Origin: Acidobacteriota bacterium | GTDB lineage: Bacteria > Acidobacteriota > Terriglobia > Terriglobales > Acidobacteriaceae | Assembly (NCBI GenBank): GCA_031296115.1 | Contig: JARLGI010000045.1 | Span: 1 to 51,851, forward strand | Direction of reading: 5' to 3' | DNA: 51,851 nucleotides | Shown: positions 9,233-18,956 of the stretch, piece by piece | Layout of the letters: each line of letters starts with the position of its first letter | Numbering within the stretch: position 1 is the stretch's first letter | The notes under the pieces: model-generated | The model's database searches: none | Seen by the model: only the letters and a program-made list of their open reading frames with translations | What the model was told of the DNA's origin: nothing | Translations under genes and position numbers: made by a program

Positions 9233-10420
9233 CTAAAGATGCTTCCGCGTCCACTGATCAATGCGGTCGATGGCGATCTCGATGTTCTCGATCGAATTGG
9301 CCACGCTGAAGCGCATGTATCCCTCTCCGAAAGCGCCAAAGGCCGTACCGGAGAGCCCGGCCACGCCGGCTTCGTCCAGCAGCGCGTCGGCCAGCTTCTT
9401 CGACGGCCACCCTGTGGCCTTGATGTTGGGGAAGGCGTAGAACGCCCCCTTCGGCAGGCGGCACGAGAAGCCCTTGGTCCCATTAATGCCATTGACGAAA
9501 ACATCGCGGCGCCGCTGAAATTCCTGGCGCATCTTCTCCGGCTCGTCCTGGCTGCCCTGCAGGGCCTCGATGCCGGCCACCTGGGTAAATGTGGCGGTGC
9601 AGGAATTGGAGTTGGTCATCAGGCGCGACATGTGGGTCGCCAGGTCGGGCCGCATGACGCCGTATCCCATGCGCCATCCCGTCATCGCATAAGTCTTGGA
9701 GAAGCCATCCAGAATGATGGTGCGGTCCTTGAAGCCAGGGACCGAGGCGATGCTGTAGTGCTCGCCCTCGAACAGCAGGCGACAATAGATTTCGTCGCTC
9801 ATGACCATAATGTCGCGATCGCCGATCGCGGTCGCCAGGTCCTGCACATCTTCCTTGGTCATGACGCCGCCGGTCGGGTTCTGCGGCGAGTTGATGATGA
9901 TGAGCCTGGTGCGGTCGGTAATGTCCTTCGCCAGTTCGTCAATGTCCATGCGGAAATCGCGGTCTTCCCGCAGGTGCACCGGCACCGCTTTCCCGCCAAG
10001 GAAGTTGATCATCGACTCGTAGATGGGAAAACCGGGATTCGGGTAAATGACCTCGTCGCCCTCTTCAATGAGCGCGAGCATGGTGAAGAAGATGATGGGC
10101 TTGCCGCCGGGAACGACGACCACTTCGTCGGTCTTCACCTTGATACCACGCGAGCGGGCGACCTCGTGGGCAATGGCTTCCCGCAAGTCCGGCAGCCCGG
10201 CCGACGGGCAGTAGTGGGTCGCACCCTGGTGCAGCGCGTCCACCGCAGCCTCGACAATGTTGGCAGGAGTGTCCTGGTCGGGCTCACCGATCTCCAGGTG
10301 GATGATGTGTCTCCCCTGACGTTCCAGCGCGCGGGCGCGCACCAGAACTTCGAACGCCGTTTCCGTTCCCAGCCGCGACATCCGCTTGGCCAGGCGCAAT
10401 TCAGTCTGTGTAGTAGCCAT
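9233..10420 (-). CDS. Pyridoxal-phosphate aminotransferase, class I/II
   Basis: Fold-type I aminotransferase of the aspartate/alanine aminotransferase group, about 395 residues. The Schiff-base lysine is in ILDGFSKTYAMTGWRMGYG. NSPQNPTGGVM and SDEIYCRLLFEGEHYS carry the cofactor-contacting Asn, Asp and Tyr. MRFSVANSIENIEIAIDRI near the C terminus contains the substrate-binding Arg. The amino-acid substrate cannot be fixed from sequence alone. I prefer ATG at 10420 over TTG at 10426. A good -10 hexamer, TATAAT, lies on the minus strand at 10440-10435, which would leave only a few leader bases and would fit the lack of a clear ribosome-binding site; this is a weak inference. Confidence 0.9.
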   Translation of the reverse strand: MATTQTELRLAKRMSRLGTETAFEVLVRARALERQGRHIIHLEIGEPDQDTPANIVEAAVDALHQGATHYCPSAGLPDLREAIAHEVARSRGIKVKTDEVVVVPGGKPIIFFTMLALIEEGDEVIYPNPGFPIYESMINFLGGKAVPVHLREDRDFRMDIDELAKDITDRTRLIIINSPQNPTGGVMTKEDVQDLATAIGDRDIMVMSDEIYCRLLFEGEHYSIASVPGFKDRTIILDGFSKTYAMTGWRMGYGVMRPDLATHMSRLMTNSNSCTATFTQVAGIEALQGSQDEPEKMRQEFQRRRDVFVNGINGTKGFSCRLPKGAFYAFPNIKATGWPSKKLADALLDEAGVAGLSGTAFGAFGEGYMRFSVANSIENIEIAIDRIDQWTRKHL

Positions 10421-10509
10421 AGGCAAACCGATGAATTATAACTCGCAGGGAAAACCATTGCTGACAGCGCGAAAACCTAGTCAATCACGCGGCAGAAACC
10501 GAAATGCGG

Positions 10510-10911
10510 TCACTCGGCGTACTCGATTTCGAAGTCGATCCTCGCTGACTTCTCCAGCATGGCGGAAACCGAGCAGTATTTCTCCTTCGACAGGCGTACT
10601 GCGTCTTCCATGGCCTTAGGAGTCACCTTGCCGGTGACGCGATAGACGAGCCGAATTTCGGTGAAAATCTTGGGGAAGGTGTCAGCACGCTCGGCGGTGG
10701 CGTGTACATCCAGGCTGGTGAACGGCTCGCGCTTCTTGCGCAGGATGCCGACCACGTCGCTGGCGGTGCAGGCGCAGAGTGCGATGAGCACCAGCTCGAC
10801 CGGGCTATTCGCCGATTTCTCGCTGCCGGCGTCGGTCACGATGGCATGGCCGCTCGCAGCTTCGCCGAGAAAGCGTTCCTTATCGGTCCAGAGTGCGTGC
10901 GCTTCGAGCAT
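10510..10911 (-). CDS. OsmC/Ohr family protein
   Basis: A 133-residue OsmC-fold protein (YhfA-like branch). It has the two cysteines typical of these thiol peroxidases: LIALCACTASDVVGIL and SKEKYCSVSAMLEK. Members reduce organic hydroperoxides, although the YhfA branch is not well characterised. The ATG at 10911 (MLEAHALWTDKERFLGE) is chosen because GGGAGA lies seven bases upstream. An in-frame TTG further upstream would add residues encoded by the intergenic heptad array and is rejected. Confidence 0.85.
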   Translation of the reverse strand: MLEAHALWTDKERFLGEAASGHAIVTDAGSEKSANSPVELVLIALCACTASDVVGILRKKREPFTSLDVHATAERADTFPKIFTEIRLVYRVTGKVTPKAMEDAVRLSKEKYCSVSAMLEKSARIDFEIEYAE

Positions 10912-10945
10912 GAGATTCTCCCTGGAAAAGCATTGGTGTGGTTGT

Positions 10946-11078
10946 GGTAATTGGTAATTGGCGATTGGTAGCTGGCACTTTACCGCTAGAAGGACCCCCG
11001 CTAAGGCCAGGGGGCCAGGGTTAATGGCAAAGCGCTGTATGCTAAGTGCTAACTTCCAATTACCAACCACCAACTACC
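10946..11078. repeat. Two facing arrays of degenerate heptamers
   Basis: Five heptads run on the plus strand at 10946-10980 (GGTAATT twice, GGCGATT, GGTAGCT, GGCACTT). Five or six run on the minus strand at 11078-11037 (GGTAGTT, GGTGGTT, GGTAATT, GGAAGTT, AGCACTT). The arrays are inverted, so GGTAATTGG can pair with CCAATTACC across about 100 bases. They fill the gap between the OsmC start and the stop of the upstream small secreted protein. All units fit RRYNRYT. Confidence 0.7.
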
Positions 11079-11082
11079 GCCC

Positions 11083-11493
11083 CTACTGCTTATCCTTCGC
11101 CTGGTCCGGATAAATCGAATACTGGTCCTTGGGCCGCCTCAGACGGATCGTGACCGCCTGCTCAGGCTGATTGATGTCGTAGTCCTCGCCGAAGGTCTGG
11201 AATCCCGGCGCGATGACCTGCAGGCGCAACTTCCCGTAGGGAATGCCGTCGCTTTCGGTCTGCCCTTCCGAGTTGGTCTTCAGCTCGAAGCCGCCCTTGG
11301 ATTGCTTGCCGTTCTCCTTCACCGGATGCAAAATTACCGCAGCATTGCGCACCGGCTTGCCATTATCATCCTTCAGCACCACGATCTTGAGGTTGGACTG
11401 CAGGCCCGAATCGTTCTTCTTGTCACCGGCGATGAGCAGCGTGGGAAACAGGAGCAAGGCAAGAACCACGGATCGCAGACCAAGTGTCTTCAT
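11083..11493 (-). CDS. Small secreted protein with carboxypeptidase-regulatory-like fold
   Basis: A 136-residue protein starting MKTLGLRSVVLALLLFPTL, with a Sec signal peptide probably cut after LLIAG. The rest reads as one beta-sandwich domain of the carboxypeptidase regulatory-like type (KIVVLKDDNGKPVRNAAVIL, then GQTESDGIPYGKLRLQVIAPG). It ends in a charged tail. Such domains are abundant in exported proteins of Acidobacteria, usually as parts of larger proteins, and their role here is unknown. A GTG nine bases upstream (11502) is an alternative start. Confidence 0.75.
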   Translation of the reverse strand: MKTLGLRSVVLALLLFPTLLIAGDKKNDSGLQSNLKIVVLKDDNGKPVRNAAVILHPVKENGKQSKGGFELKTNSEGQTESDGIPYGKLRLQVIAPGFQTFGEDYDINQPEQAVTIRLRRPKDQYSIYPDQAKDKQ

Positions 11494-11625
11494 GACACTC
11501 ACATTCTAGGCACGCGAGGCTCGCGCTGCAACGCAGCGAACCTCACCAGCCCAAGGCGGAAGTCCTGCGGATGAACGAGGGGCTGGACACCGGAGGTACC
11601 TGGCGGCGATAGAATGTCTCCACCC

Positions 11626-12264
11626 ATGAACCACCTGTTCCTCTACTTGCATCGCAAATCGCGGGAGCAGAAACATAGGCGCTTCCTGCAATTCCTTAAC
11701 CCCACGCCCGAGATGCGCATTCTGAATGTCGGGGCCGCGGGAACTAGGATTGGCTTGCAGGAGCAACTGGAGTCCTCCTACCCGCACCGCTCCCGCATCA
11801 TCGGCGGCGGGATTTCATTTGCCGATGTAGAGGATTACCGCGACAGTTTTCCCGGGGTAACCGCGGTGGTTTTCGACGGCTGCGCGCTTCCCTTTGCCGA
11901 CCAGTCCTTCGACATTGTTTATTCCAATGCCGTTCTCGAACACCTGCCGGGCAAGGAGTTTGTGGAGCGTTTTGCGGCGGAAGTGCAGCGGGTGGGCAAG
12001 GGCTGGTTCATCACTACACCCAACTTCTGGTACCCCATTGACCCGCACTACCATCTGCCGTTCGTGCAACTCTTGCCGGAGGCCACACAGCAGCGCCTGG
12101 TCAGACGCATGGGTCGCATGCCCTACGAGCATCTCCATCTGCTGACGAAGAAGGAATTGCGCAGGCTCTTCCCCACAGGCGAGGTAATCGGCTGCCGGGT
12201 AACGTTCTATCCGGAAACGCTGATCGCGTACCAGGCGCCGCATACGTCGCAACCAGCGATCTGA
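11626..12264 (+). CDS. Class I SAM-dependent methyltransferase
   Basis: A 212-residue protein (MNHLFLYLHRKSREQKHRR) with a methyltransferase fold. Motif I is MRILNVGAAGTRIG, a motif II/III-like block is AVVFDGCALPFADQSFDIVY, and SNAVLEHLPG is the typical Methyltransf_11 signature. The later HLHLLTKKELRRLF resembles the post-core region of glycan- or lipid-modifying enzymes. The substrate is unknown. An in-frame ATG at 11614 would add four residues; neither start has a convincing ribosome-binding site. It is followed by the non-coding leader region of groESL. Confidence 0.82.
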   Translation: MNHLFLYLHRKSREQKHRRFLQFLNPTPEMRILNVGAAGTRIGLQEQLESSYPHRSRIIGGGISFADVEDYRDSFPGVTAVVFDGCALPFADQSFDIVYSNAVLEHLPGKEFVERFAAEVQRVGKGWFITTPNFWYPIDPHYHLPFVQLLPEATQQRLVRRMGRMPYEHLHLLTKKELRRLFPTGEVIGCRVTFYPETLIAYQAPHTSQPAI

Positions 12265-12451
12265 CTGCGTGATTCTGGAAGATCAGTCGGAACTCTTGTC
12301 CCCTAGTGTGGGAAGACCGCCATGGCCGCCCTGCTGCGACACGGCGAAGTACCCGGCTCAGAGCCCAACTGATTTCCGCGCTCGTATCGCAAACAAACTC
12401 AATATTTTGTTTTACTTGAGAGGATTTGAGCGAACTACACTCATCCGCTCC

Positions 12452-12480
12452 TTGACATCGGCAACCAGACTCGTTATTAT
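12452..12480 (+). promoter_or_regulatory. Sigma-70 promoter of groESL
   Basis: TTGACA (12452-12457), a 17-base spacer, and TATTAT (12475-12480). This is a near-consensus promoter, and the CIRCE begins on the last base of the -10 box. It leaves a leader of about 170 bases before groES. The rest of the 12265-12650 gap shows no other element I recognise. Confidence 0.9.
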
Positions 12481-12506
12481 TAGCACTCGTTGGAAGTGAG
12501 TGCTAA
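12480..12506. promoter_or_regulatory. CIRCE operator (HrcA-binding site)
   Basis: Perfect inverted repeat TTAGCACTC (12480-12488), a nine-base spacer, and GAGTGCTAA (12498-12506). It is identical to the consensus CIRCE arms. It overlaps the -10 box and the expected transcription start of the groESL promoter, so bound HrcA would block initiation. hrcA itself is not in the window. Confidence 0.97.
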
Positions 12507-12656
12507 CAGTGCCTTCCCAAGCGCTTCTCTTCCGACATCCGGGTCAAACCCTAAAGTTATGACAACGCTGACCGCAACGCTCAATACCCGCGCCATGGCC
12601 GGCATTCGCGTAACGCAATCCAAAACTGAATTCACAAGCTTGAAAGGAGTTTGAGA

Positions 12657-12983
12657 ATGGCGACCAAGCTGACTCCCCTGCATGACCGCATCGTGATCCG
12701 CCGTGTGGAAGAAGCCGAGACCACGCGTGGTGGAATCATCATCCCTGACAGTGCCAAAGACAAGCCGCAAGAGGGCGAAGTGATCGCCGTCGGACGCGGC
12801 AAGAGCAACGACGAAGGCAAGACCTTCCCGCTCGACGTGAAGGCCGGCAATCGCGTGTTGTTCGGCAAGTATGCCGGCACCGAGATCAAGATTGATGGCG
12901 AAGACTTCCTCATCATGCGCGAGGAAGAAGTCCTCGGCATCCTGGAAGGCGCCAGCAAGCCCAAGCAAGCCGCCCACAAATAA
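12657..12983 (+). CDS. groES: Co-chaperonin GroES
   Basis: Heptameric lid of the GroEL chaperonin. The 108-residue product is slightly longer than the usual 95-100. It has [20 protein letters not shown] at the N terminus, the mobile-loop region [20 protein letters not shown], and the C-terminal strand with [15 protein letters not shown]. The extra length is the tail [12 protein letters not shown]. The ATG at 12657 follows AAAGGAG (12643-12649); an in-frame codon two positions earlier is not needed. First gene of the groESL operon under the CIRCE promoter. Confidence 0.97.
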   Translation: MATKLTPLHDRIVIRRVEEAETTRGGIIIPDSAKDKPQEGEVIAVGRGKSNDEGKTFPLDVKAGNRVLFGKYAGTEIKIDGEDFLIMREEEVLGILEGASKPKQAAHK

Positions 12984-13013
12984 TTTCGTCACTCGCCAGT
13001 TGCGGCTTTTCCT

Positions 13014-13041
13014 GACAACTGGCCACTGACAACCGACAACT
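13014..13041 (+). repeat. Heptad array between groES and groL
   Basis: Four consecutive heptads, GACAACT, GGCCACT, GACAACC and GACAACT, lie in the 81-base spacer between groES and groL, just upstream of the groL ribosome-binding site AAGGAG. Confidence 0.7.
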
Positions 13042-13043
13042 GA

Positions 13044-14726
<1,683 letters not shown>

Positions 14727-14730
14727 GAGC

Positions 14731-14762
14731 AGCAGCTAGCAACTAGCAATTAGCGGTTAGCC
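14731..14762 (+). repeat. Heptad array after groL
   Basis: AGCAGCT, AGCAACT, AGCAATT, AGCGGTT and a partial AGCC follow the groL stop by four bases. They precede the first terminator hairpin. Confidence 0.75.
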
Positions 14763-14778
14763 AAAGCACGAAACAGAG

Positions 14779-14807
14779 GCCTGGCAGAAATGCCGGGCTT
14801 TTGTTTT
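14779..14807 (+). terminator. Rho-independent terminator of groESL
   Basis: GCCTGGCA (14779-14786), loop GAAA, TGCCGGGC (14791-14798), then TTTTGTTTT. This is an eight-pair stem with one G-T pair and a strong T-tract. Confidence 0.9.
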
Positions 14808-14809
14808 CT

Positions 14810-14830
14810 GACAACTGATAACTGGCAATT
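14810..14830 (+). repeat. Heptad array between the two groESL terminators
   Basis: Three in-phase heptads, GACAACT, GATAACT and GGCAATT, lie between the first and second hairpins. Confidence 0.65.
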
Positions 14831-14837
14831 CGAATTC

Positions 14838-14865
14838 AAAGGCCTCGCAGAGATGCGGGGCCTTT
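14838..14865. terminator. Second, symmetrical hairpin after groL
   Basis: AAAGGCCTCGCA (14838-14849), loop GAGA, TGCGGGGCCTTT (14854-14865). The 12-pair stem has A-runs and T-runs at its ends, so it could terminate on either strand, although the plus-strand T-tract is short. It backs up the terminator at 14779-14807. Confidence 0.65.
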
Positions 14866-14987
14866 GCTATTTCTGGTAACTGGTAGGCCCGGCTCGGGCA
14901 CAAAGCTTTTACAATCTTCGGGCGTTCTGCGCTTTACCCGCGCCCGGCGCGGCGCTACACTGGCCCCATCGTCACGCGGGGTGATGT

Positions 14988-15701
14988 ATGCGATCCCTTG
15001 CAGCCGCGTTGCTCCTGTTTGCGGTCTTGTCCGCCTCCGCACAGCAGCCCGAAGCCAACAGTGCCGCGCTCTCCGGCAGACTATCCATTCCCGTTGAGCT
15101 CGCGAAGACGGTGCGGGCCGACAAAGTACATGCCGGTGACGTCGTCGAGTTCCGCAGCCTGGAAGCCGTTCTGGCCGGGAATGGAGTCGTGATACCCGCA
15201 AACTGCGCGCTTTATGGCCGCGTCTTGAGTGCGGCTGCCAAGCAGAACAACCGGAATTCCTACCTGGCCGTAGTGGTGGAGCGCGCCGAGTGGAAAGACC
15301 ACACGCTTCCGCTGCACGCTTTCATCTCCGCCCAGATTAACGTGACGCGGAAAAGCACGCGGGTCGCGGACCCCGAAAGTGGGATGGACCCGCCAACTCC
15401 GCGCCGGCCGTCGCGCCAGAGCGTCCGCGTGGCCGCGGCATCCGACCCCGAGCTGTCGAACATGGTCAGGACGCCGCGGGATGCAACCATCACCAACGAG
15501 CCCGGGACGGGCACGAAGTACCCGGCGCTGGAGAACGTCGGGTTCTTCCGCGACAAGGACGGCACCACCTATCTGCTGTCGTCCAAGGCGAACGTAGAAT
15601 TGCCGGCGGGTGTGCTGCTCATGCTGCAAAACCAGCCGGTCCCAATTCCGCCAACGGCTGCGCCTAACCCAGCAAACAATGGCAGCCCGGCTCGTCCGTA
15701 G
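14988..15701 (+). CDS. Secreted protein of unknown function
   Basis: I do not recognise the family with confidence. The 237-residue product starts MRSLAAALLLFAVLSASAQQ, a clear Sec signal peptide with a probable cut after SASA. The mature part has a beta-rich block (DKVHAGDVVEFRSLEAVLAG, then GVVIPANCALYGRVLSAAAK). This resembles the 'large barrel to regulate access' segments of exported acidobacterial proteins and, loosely, TrbI/VirB10-type beta barrels. A proline-rich C-terminal tail follows. The ATG at 14988 has GGGGTGA seven bases upstream. It stands alone and converges with the cupin gene, with three bases between the stops. Confidence 0.7.
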   Translation: MRSLAAALLLFAVLSASAQQPEANSAALSGRLSIPVELAKTVRADKVHAGDVVEFRSLEAVLAGNGVVIPANCALYGRVLSAAAKQNNRNSYLAVVVERAEWKDHTLPLHAFISAQINVTRKSTRVADPESGMDPPTPRRPSRQSVRVAAASDPELSNMVRTPRDATITNEPGTGTKYPALENVGFFRDKDGTTYLLSSKANVELPAGVLLMLQNQPVPIPPTAAPNPANNGSPARP

Positions 15702-15704
15702 CGG

Positions 15705-16214
15705 CTACGGCTTCTTCGGTGCGGCCGCCTTGGCCATCGGTTTCAGAGCTTCCTCAGGCGGGATTTCCTTCCCCTCGGCGTTGAGGTAATGAATGTCGAA
15801 GGGGCCGTCGGTCTGATCGAACAGCAGGCAACTCGTGATGCAGATGAACTGGTGTCCCTGCTTGGACGGCAGGTACATGTAGTCGCCCGCGGTCATCGGG
15901 TGCGACCCGCCCGATTTCATCTCCGCCTTGCCCTTGCCGGAAACCATCATGAGGTTCTCATTGGCGGTATGCCAATGCCACGGGATCACGCAACCGCTCT
16001 TGAACTTGAGCAGCAGAACGGCAGCGCCCTTGGTCGGATCTCCACGCTGAGAGGCAAAGGTCACGCAGGCGGGAAGCACCGGCAAGCTGACAAACTTGCT
16101 GGACGCTACCGCCGCATAAGACATCTGATCGGCGTTTTGCGCGGCCAGCGGCGCTGCCAGCGCCGCTACCAGCAGGAGAAACACAAAGCAGGTACCTGAG
16201 AATTGGAATCGCAT
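15705..16214 (-). CDS. Secreted cupin-domain protein
   Basis: A 169-residue protein with signal peptide MRFQFSGTCFVFLLLVAALA, probable cut after LAAQ. It has a single cupin barrel: motif 1 IPWHWHTANENLMMVSGKG supplies the His-x-His and Glu metal ligands, and motif 2 GDYMYLPSKQGHQF supplies the second His. Cupins of this small exported type bind a metal ion and may act on small molecules or sense them; nothing shows the ligand. It ends in an Ala/Lys/Pro tail. It is divergent from dnaK, with a 273-base shared upstream region. Confidence 0.82.
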   Translation of the reverse strand: MRFQFSGTCFVFLLLVAALAAPLAAQNADQMSYAAVASSKFVSLPVLPACVTFASQRGDPTKGAAVLLLKFKSGCVIPWHWHTANENLMMVSGKGKAEMKSGGSHPMTAGDYMYLPSKQGHQFICITSCLLFDQTDGPFDIHYLNAEGKEIPPEEALKPMAKAAAPKKP

Positions 16215-16371
16215 GGCAAAGTCCTCCTCGTGCTGAATCGCGGAAGTTTACTCCATGCTTGCCCCAGGTTCAACTGTGGCCGAGCGAGGAAGCACCCTCG
16301 TTTCGCCTTTCCGGGAGATGGCAACGAACTTGCCAAACTGCAACTTGACCCTCATCCGCTGCATCTAAAAA

Positions 16372-16401
16372 CTTGACAATGATTGACTCAGGTTCTATAT
16401 T
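16372..16401 (+). promoter_or_regulatory. dnaK promoter with overlapping HAIR-like HspR operator
   Basis: Promoter: TTGACA (16373-16378), a 17-base spacer, TATATT (16396-16401). Overlapping it is CTTGACA (16372-16378), seven bases, ACTCAGG (16386-16392). This matches the HAIR consensus CTTGAGT-N7-ACTCAAG at 11 of 14 arm positions with the correct spacing. HspR bound here would cover the -35 box. An HspR-like gene lies at the end of the same operon, which supports the assignment. Confidence 0.78.
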
Positions 16402-16487
16402 CGGCTTGTTATAAGAGCTTTGCTAGCAGTCAATGCCATATTTTTCAATTAGTTACGAGGTTCAATACCCGTAGGAGGGTTGCTGCA

Positions 16488-18410
16488 ATGGGAAAGATTA
16501 TCGGAATTGACTTAGGAACGACCAACTCGGTGGTCGCCGTCATGGAAGGCGGAGAGCCCAAAGTCATCCCCAACGAAGAAGGTGGCCGCACGACGCCGTC
16601 GGTGGTCGCATTCACCAAGAACGGCGAGCGGTTGGTAGGCCAGGTGGCAAAGCGCCAGGCCATCACCAATCCGGAGAACACAATTTACTCCATCAAGCGC
16701 TTCATGGGGCGCCGTTACGACGAAGTCAATGAAGAGATGAAGATGGTGCCCTACAAGGTGATGCAGTCGGGCGATCACGTTGCCGTGCTGGCGCAGGGCA
16801 AGGAATACACCCCACCGCAGATCTCGGCCTTCATTCTGCAGAAGCTGAAGAAAGCCGCGGAAGACTACCTGGGCGAGACGGTCACCGACGCGGTGATCAC
16901 GACTCCCGCATACTTCAACGATGCGCAGCGCCAGGCGACCAAAGACGCGGGGAAGATTGCCGGGCTCGAGGTTAAGCGCATCATCAACGAGCCGACGGCA
17001 GCCGCGCTCGCGTACGGGCTCGACAAGAAGAAGGACGAAACCATCGCTGTGTACGATTTCGGCGGCGGCACCTTCGATATTTCGATCCTGGAAGTCGGCG
17101 AAGGCGTCATCGAGGTGAAGTCCACCAACGGTGACACGCACCTGGGCGGCGACAACATCGACCAGCGGATCGTGGACTGGCTTATCGAAGAGTTCAAGAA
17201 GGACGAAGGCCTGAACCTGCGCGATAAGGGCAACGAGATGGCCCTGCAGCGTCTGCGTGACGCGGCCGAGCGCGCCAAGATCGAACTTTCGACCACGATG
17301 CAGACCGAAATCAATCTGCCGTTCATCACGGCGGATGCCAGCGGTCCGAAGCACCTGGTCAAGACGCTGACCCGCGGCAAGTTGGAAGAGATGGTGAAGG
17401 ACATCATCGACCGCTCCATCGGCCCGTGCAAGGCAGCGTTGAAAGATGCCGGCATCACGCCTGACAAGATCAACGAAGTCGTGCTGGTCGGCGGACAGTC
17501 GCGCATGCCGCGCATTCAGCAGCTGGTGAAAGAGATCTTCGGCAAGGAACCGCACAAGGGCGTGAACCCGGACGAAGTGGTTGCCATCGGCGCGGCCATC
17601 CAGGGCGGTGTTCTAGGCGGCGAGGTAAAGGACCTGCTGCTGCTCGACGTGACCCCGCTGACCCTCTCCATCGAGACGATGGGCGGCGTGGCGACGCCTA
17701 TGATCCCCCGCAACACCACCATCCCGACCAAGAAGTCGGAGATGTTCTCGACTGCGGCCGACAACCAGACGTCGGTTGAGGTGCACGTGATGCAGGGCGA
17801 GCGCCCGATGGCGCGCGACAACCGTACTCTGGGCAAGTTCCACCTGACCGGACTTCCTCCAGCTCCGCGTGGCGTGCCGCAGATTGAGGTGACGTTCGAC
17901 ATCGACGCCAACGGCATCCTCAACGTGAACGCCAAGGACATGGCCACCGGCAAGGACCAGAAGATCACGATTACGTCGTCTTCGGGTCTGAGCAAGGACG
18001 AGGTCGAGCGCATGGCGAAAGACGCCGACGCGCACGCGGCCGAGGACAAGGCCAAACGCGAGGAAGTGGAAGCGCGCAACCAACTTGACGGCATGGTGTA
18101 CAGCATCGAGAAGATGCTGCGCGAGCACGGGGACAAGATCTCTGGGCAGGAGCGCAGCGACGTCGAGAACGCCCTGGCCGACGCGAAGAAGGCGCTGGAA
18201 GGCACCGATTCGGCGGCCATGAACAAGGCGCGCGAGAACCTGACTGCGGCTTCGCACAAGCTGGCTGAGGCGATGTACAAGGCGACCTCAGCGCAGCAGC
18301 CTCCGGCGGGCGGCCCGGCTCCGGGCGCAAACGGCGCGGCCGATGGCGGCGCGAAGAAGGACGAAGGCGTCATCGACGCCGAGTACGTGGACGTGGACGA
18401 GAAGAAGTAA
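16488..18410 (+). CDS. dnaK: Chaperone DnaK (Hsp70)
   Basis: ATP-dependent Hsp70, 640 residues. The nucleotide-binding domain starts [20 protein letters not shown]. It contains [40 protein letters not shown] and the linker region [19 protein letters not shown]. The substrate domain and a helical lid follow, ending in [11 protein letters not shown], close to the classical EEVD-like bacterial tail. The ATG at 16488 follows TAGGAGGG; the upstream in-frame extension lies in the promoter leader and is not coding. First gene of a unit with a 62-residue protein, dnaJ, a GNAT gene and hspR. grpE is absent from the window. Confidence 0.98.
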   Translation: MGKIIGIDLGTTNSVVAVMEGGEPKVIPNEEGGRTTPSVVAFTKNGERLVGQVAKRQAITNPENTIYSIKRFMGRRYDEVNEEMKMVPYKVMQSGDHVAVLAQGKEYTPPQISAFILQKLKKAAEDYLGETVTDAVITTPAYFNDAQRQATKDAGKIAGLEVKRIINEPTAAALAYGLDKKKDETIAVYDFGGGTFDISILEVGEGVIEVKSTNGDTHLGGDNIDQRIVDWLIEEFKKDEGLNLRDKGNEMALQRLRDAAERAKIELSTTMQTEINLPFITADASGPKHLVKTLTRGKLEEMVKDIIDRSIGPCKAALKDAGITPDKINEVVLVGGQSRMPRIQQLVKEIFGKEPHKGVNPDEVVAIGAAIQGGVLGGEVKDLLLLDVTPLTLSIETMGGVATPMIPRNTTIPTKKSEMFSTAADNQTSVEVHVMQGERPMARDNRTLGKFHLTGLPPAPRGVPQIEVTFDIDANGILNVNAKDMATGKDQKITITSSSGLSKDEVERMAKDADAHAAEDKAKREEVEARNQLDGMVYSIEKMLREHGDKISGQERSDVENALADAKKALEGTDSAAMNKARENLTAASHKLAEAMYKATSAQQPPAGGPAPGANGAADGGAKKDEGVIDAEYVDVDEKK

Positions 18411-18412
18411 CT

Positions 18413-18464
18413 AGCAGCTAGTAATTAGCAACTAGTCTTTGGAGAGGGGCGCCGAGTGCGCCCC
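18413..18464 (+). repeat. Heptad array and GC-rich hairpin after dnaK
   Basis: Heptads AGCAGCT, AGTAATT and AGCAACT (18413-18433) follow the dnaK stop. A hairpin GGGGCGC-CGAGT-GCGCCCC (18446-18464) comes next, with no T-tract. The hairpin could slow or partly end transcription between dnaK and dnaJ or protect the dnaK mRNA end. Confidence 0.6.
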
Positions 18465-18596
18465 TGCTCACATGGTTGGGTCAGTGACGGTTTTGGGTTC
18501 CGGGAGCGTTAAGGCAGACCCGAGACTGCAAGCTAGGCTTGCCGCAATGGCGTGTGAGGTCGAAACACGAGACCCCAGGGGCGGTGCTGACGTTAG

Positions 18597-18685
18597 CCCA
18601 GGGCGTAAGCCCTGGGTGAGCATAGAAAGAAGAGCTGAGCCCCGTAGGGGCGGTAGAGGCTTTCAAACTGGGGTTCGGTCCCCAG
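18597..18685. repeat. Three adjacent palindromes between dnaK and the 62-residue gene
   Basis: CCCAGGGC-GTAA-GCCCTGGG (18597-18616), CCCC-GTA-GGGG (18640-18650) and CTGGGG-TTCGGT-CCCCAG (18668-18685). These resemble dispersed REP-type elements common in soil bacteria. The 18465-18709 stretch holds no other recognisable gene. Confidence 0.65.
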
Positions 18686-18709
18686 GGATTCACAGGAAGT
18701 AGGAGCAAA

Positions 18710-18898
18710 TTGCGATTCGAAGTACACAATCAGTCTTACATGTTAAGTTTCAATAATGACGACGGGCGCTGGTATCTGCTGACGCCCCGCTTTGACGGCC
18801 GGATGAAAGCGATACCAGTCGTCAACGAGGACGAGATCGGGTTCATCACGAACACGGTAATTCCCTTCGGCGACGAGGGACAGCCGATCATCAACTGA
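18710..18898 (+). CDS. Small conserved-looking protein of unknown function
   Basis: A 62-residue frame (MRFEVHNQSYMLSFNNDDGR at the start) read from a TTG codon with AGGAG six bases upstream. It has no signal peptide or membrane segment. The composition is balanced, with many aromatic and acidic residues, and it reads as a compact beta-rich unit. It sits between dnaK and dnaJ on the same strand, 58 bases before dnaJ, so it would be made under heat-shock control. I do not recognise a family. An ATG at residue 11 would leave a 52-residue protein. Confidence 0.6.
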   Translation: MRFEVHNQSYMLSFNNDDGRWYLLTPRFDGRMKAIPVVNEDEIGFITNTVIPFGDEGQPIIN

Positions 18899-18956
18899 CG
18901 CCGCTAAACTGTAGCGACCGGCGAGGAGCGTAGAGCTGACGACTGATAGCTAACCC

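Noticed and set aside
12412..12440. Possible HAIR site upstream of groESL (CTTGAGA followed by AGCGAAC)
   Set aside because: The right arm matches ACTCAAG poorly, and the promoter already has a perfect CIRCE.
18439..18702. 87-codon frame after dnaK
   Set aside because: It runs through the GC-rich hairpin and the three palindromes; repeats explain it.
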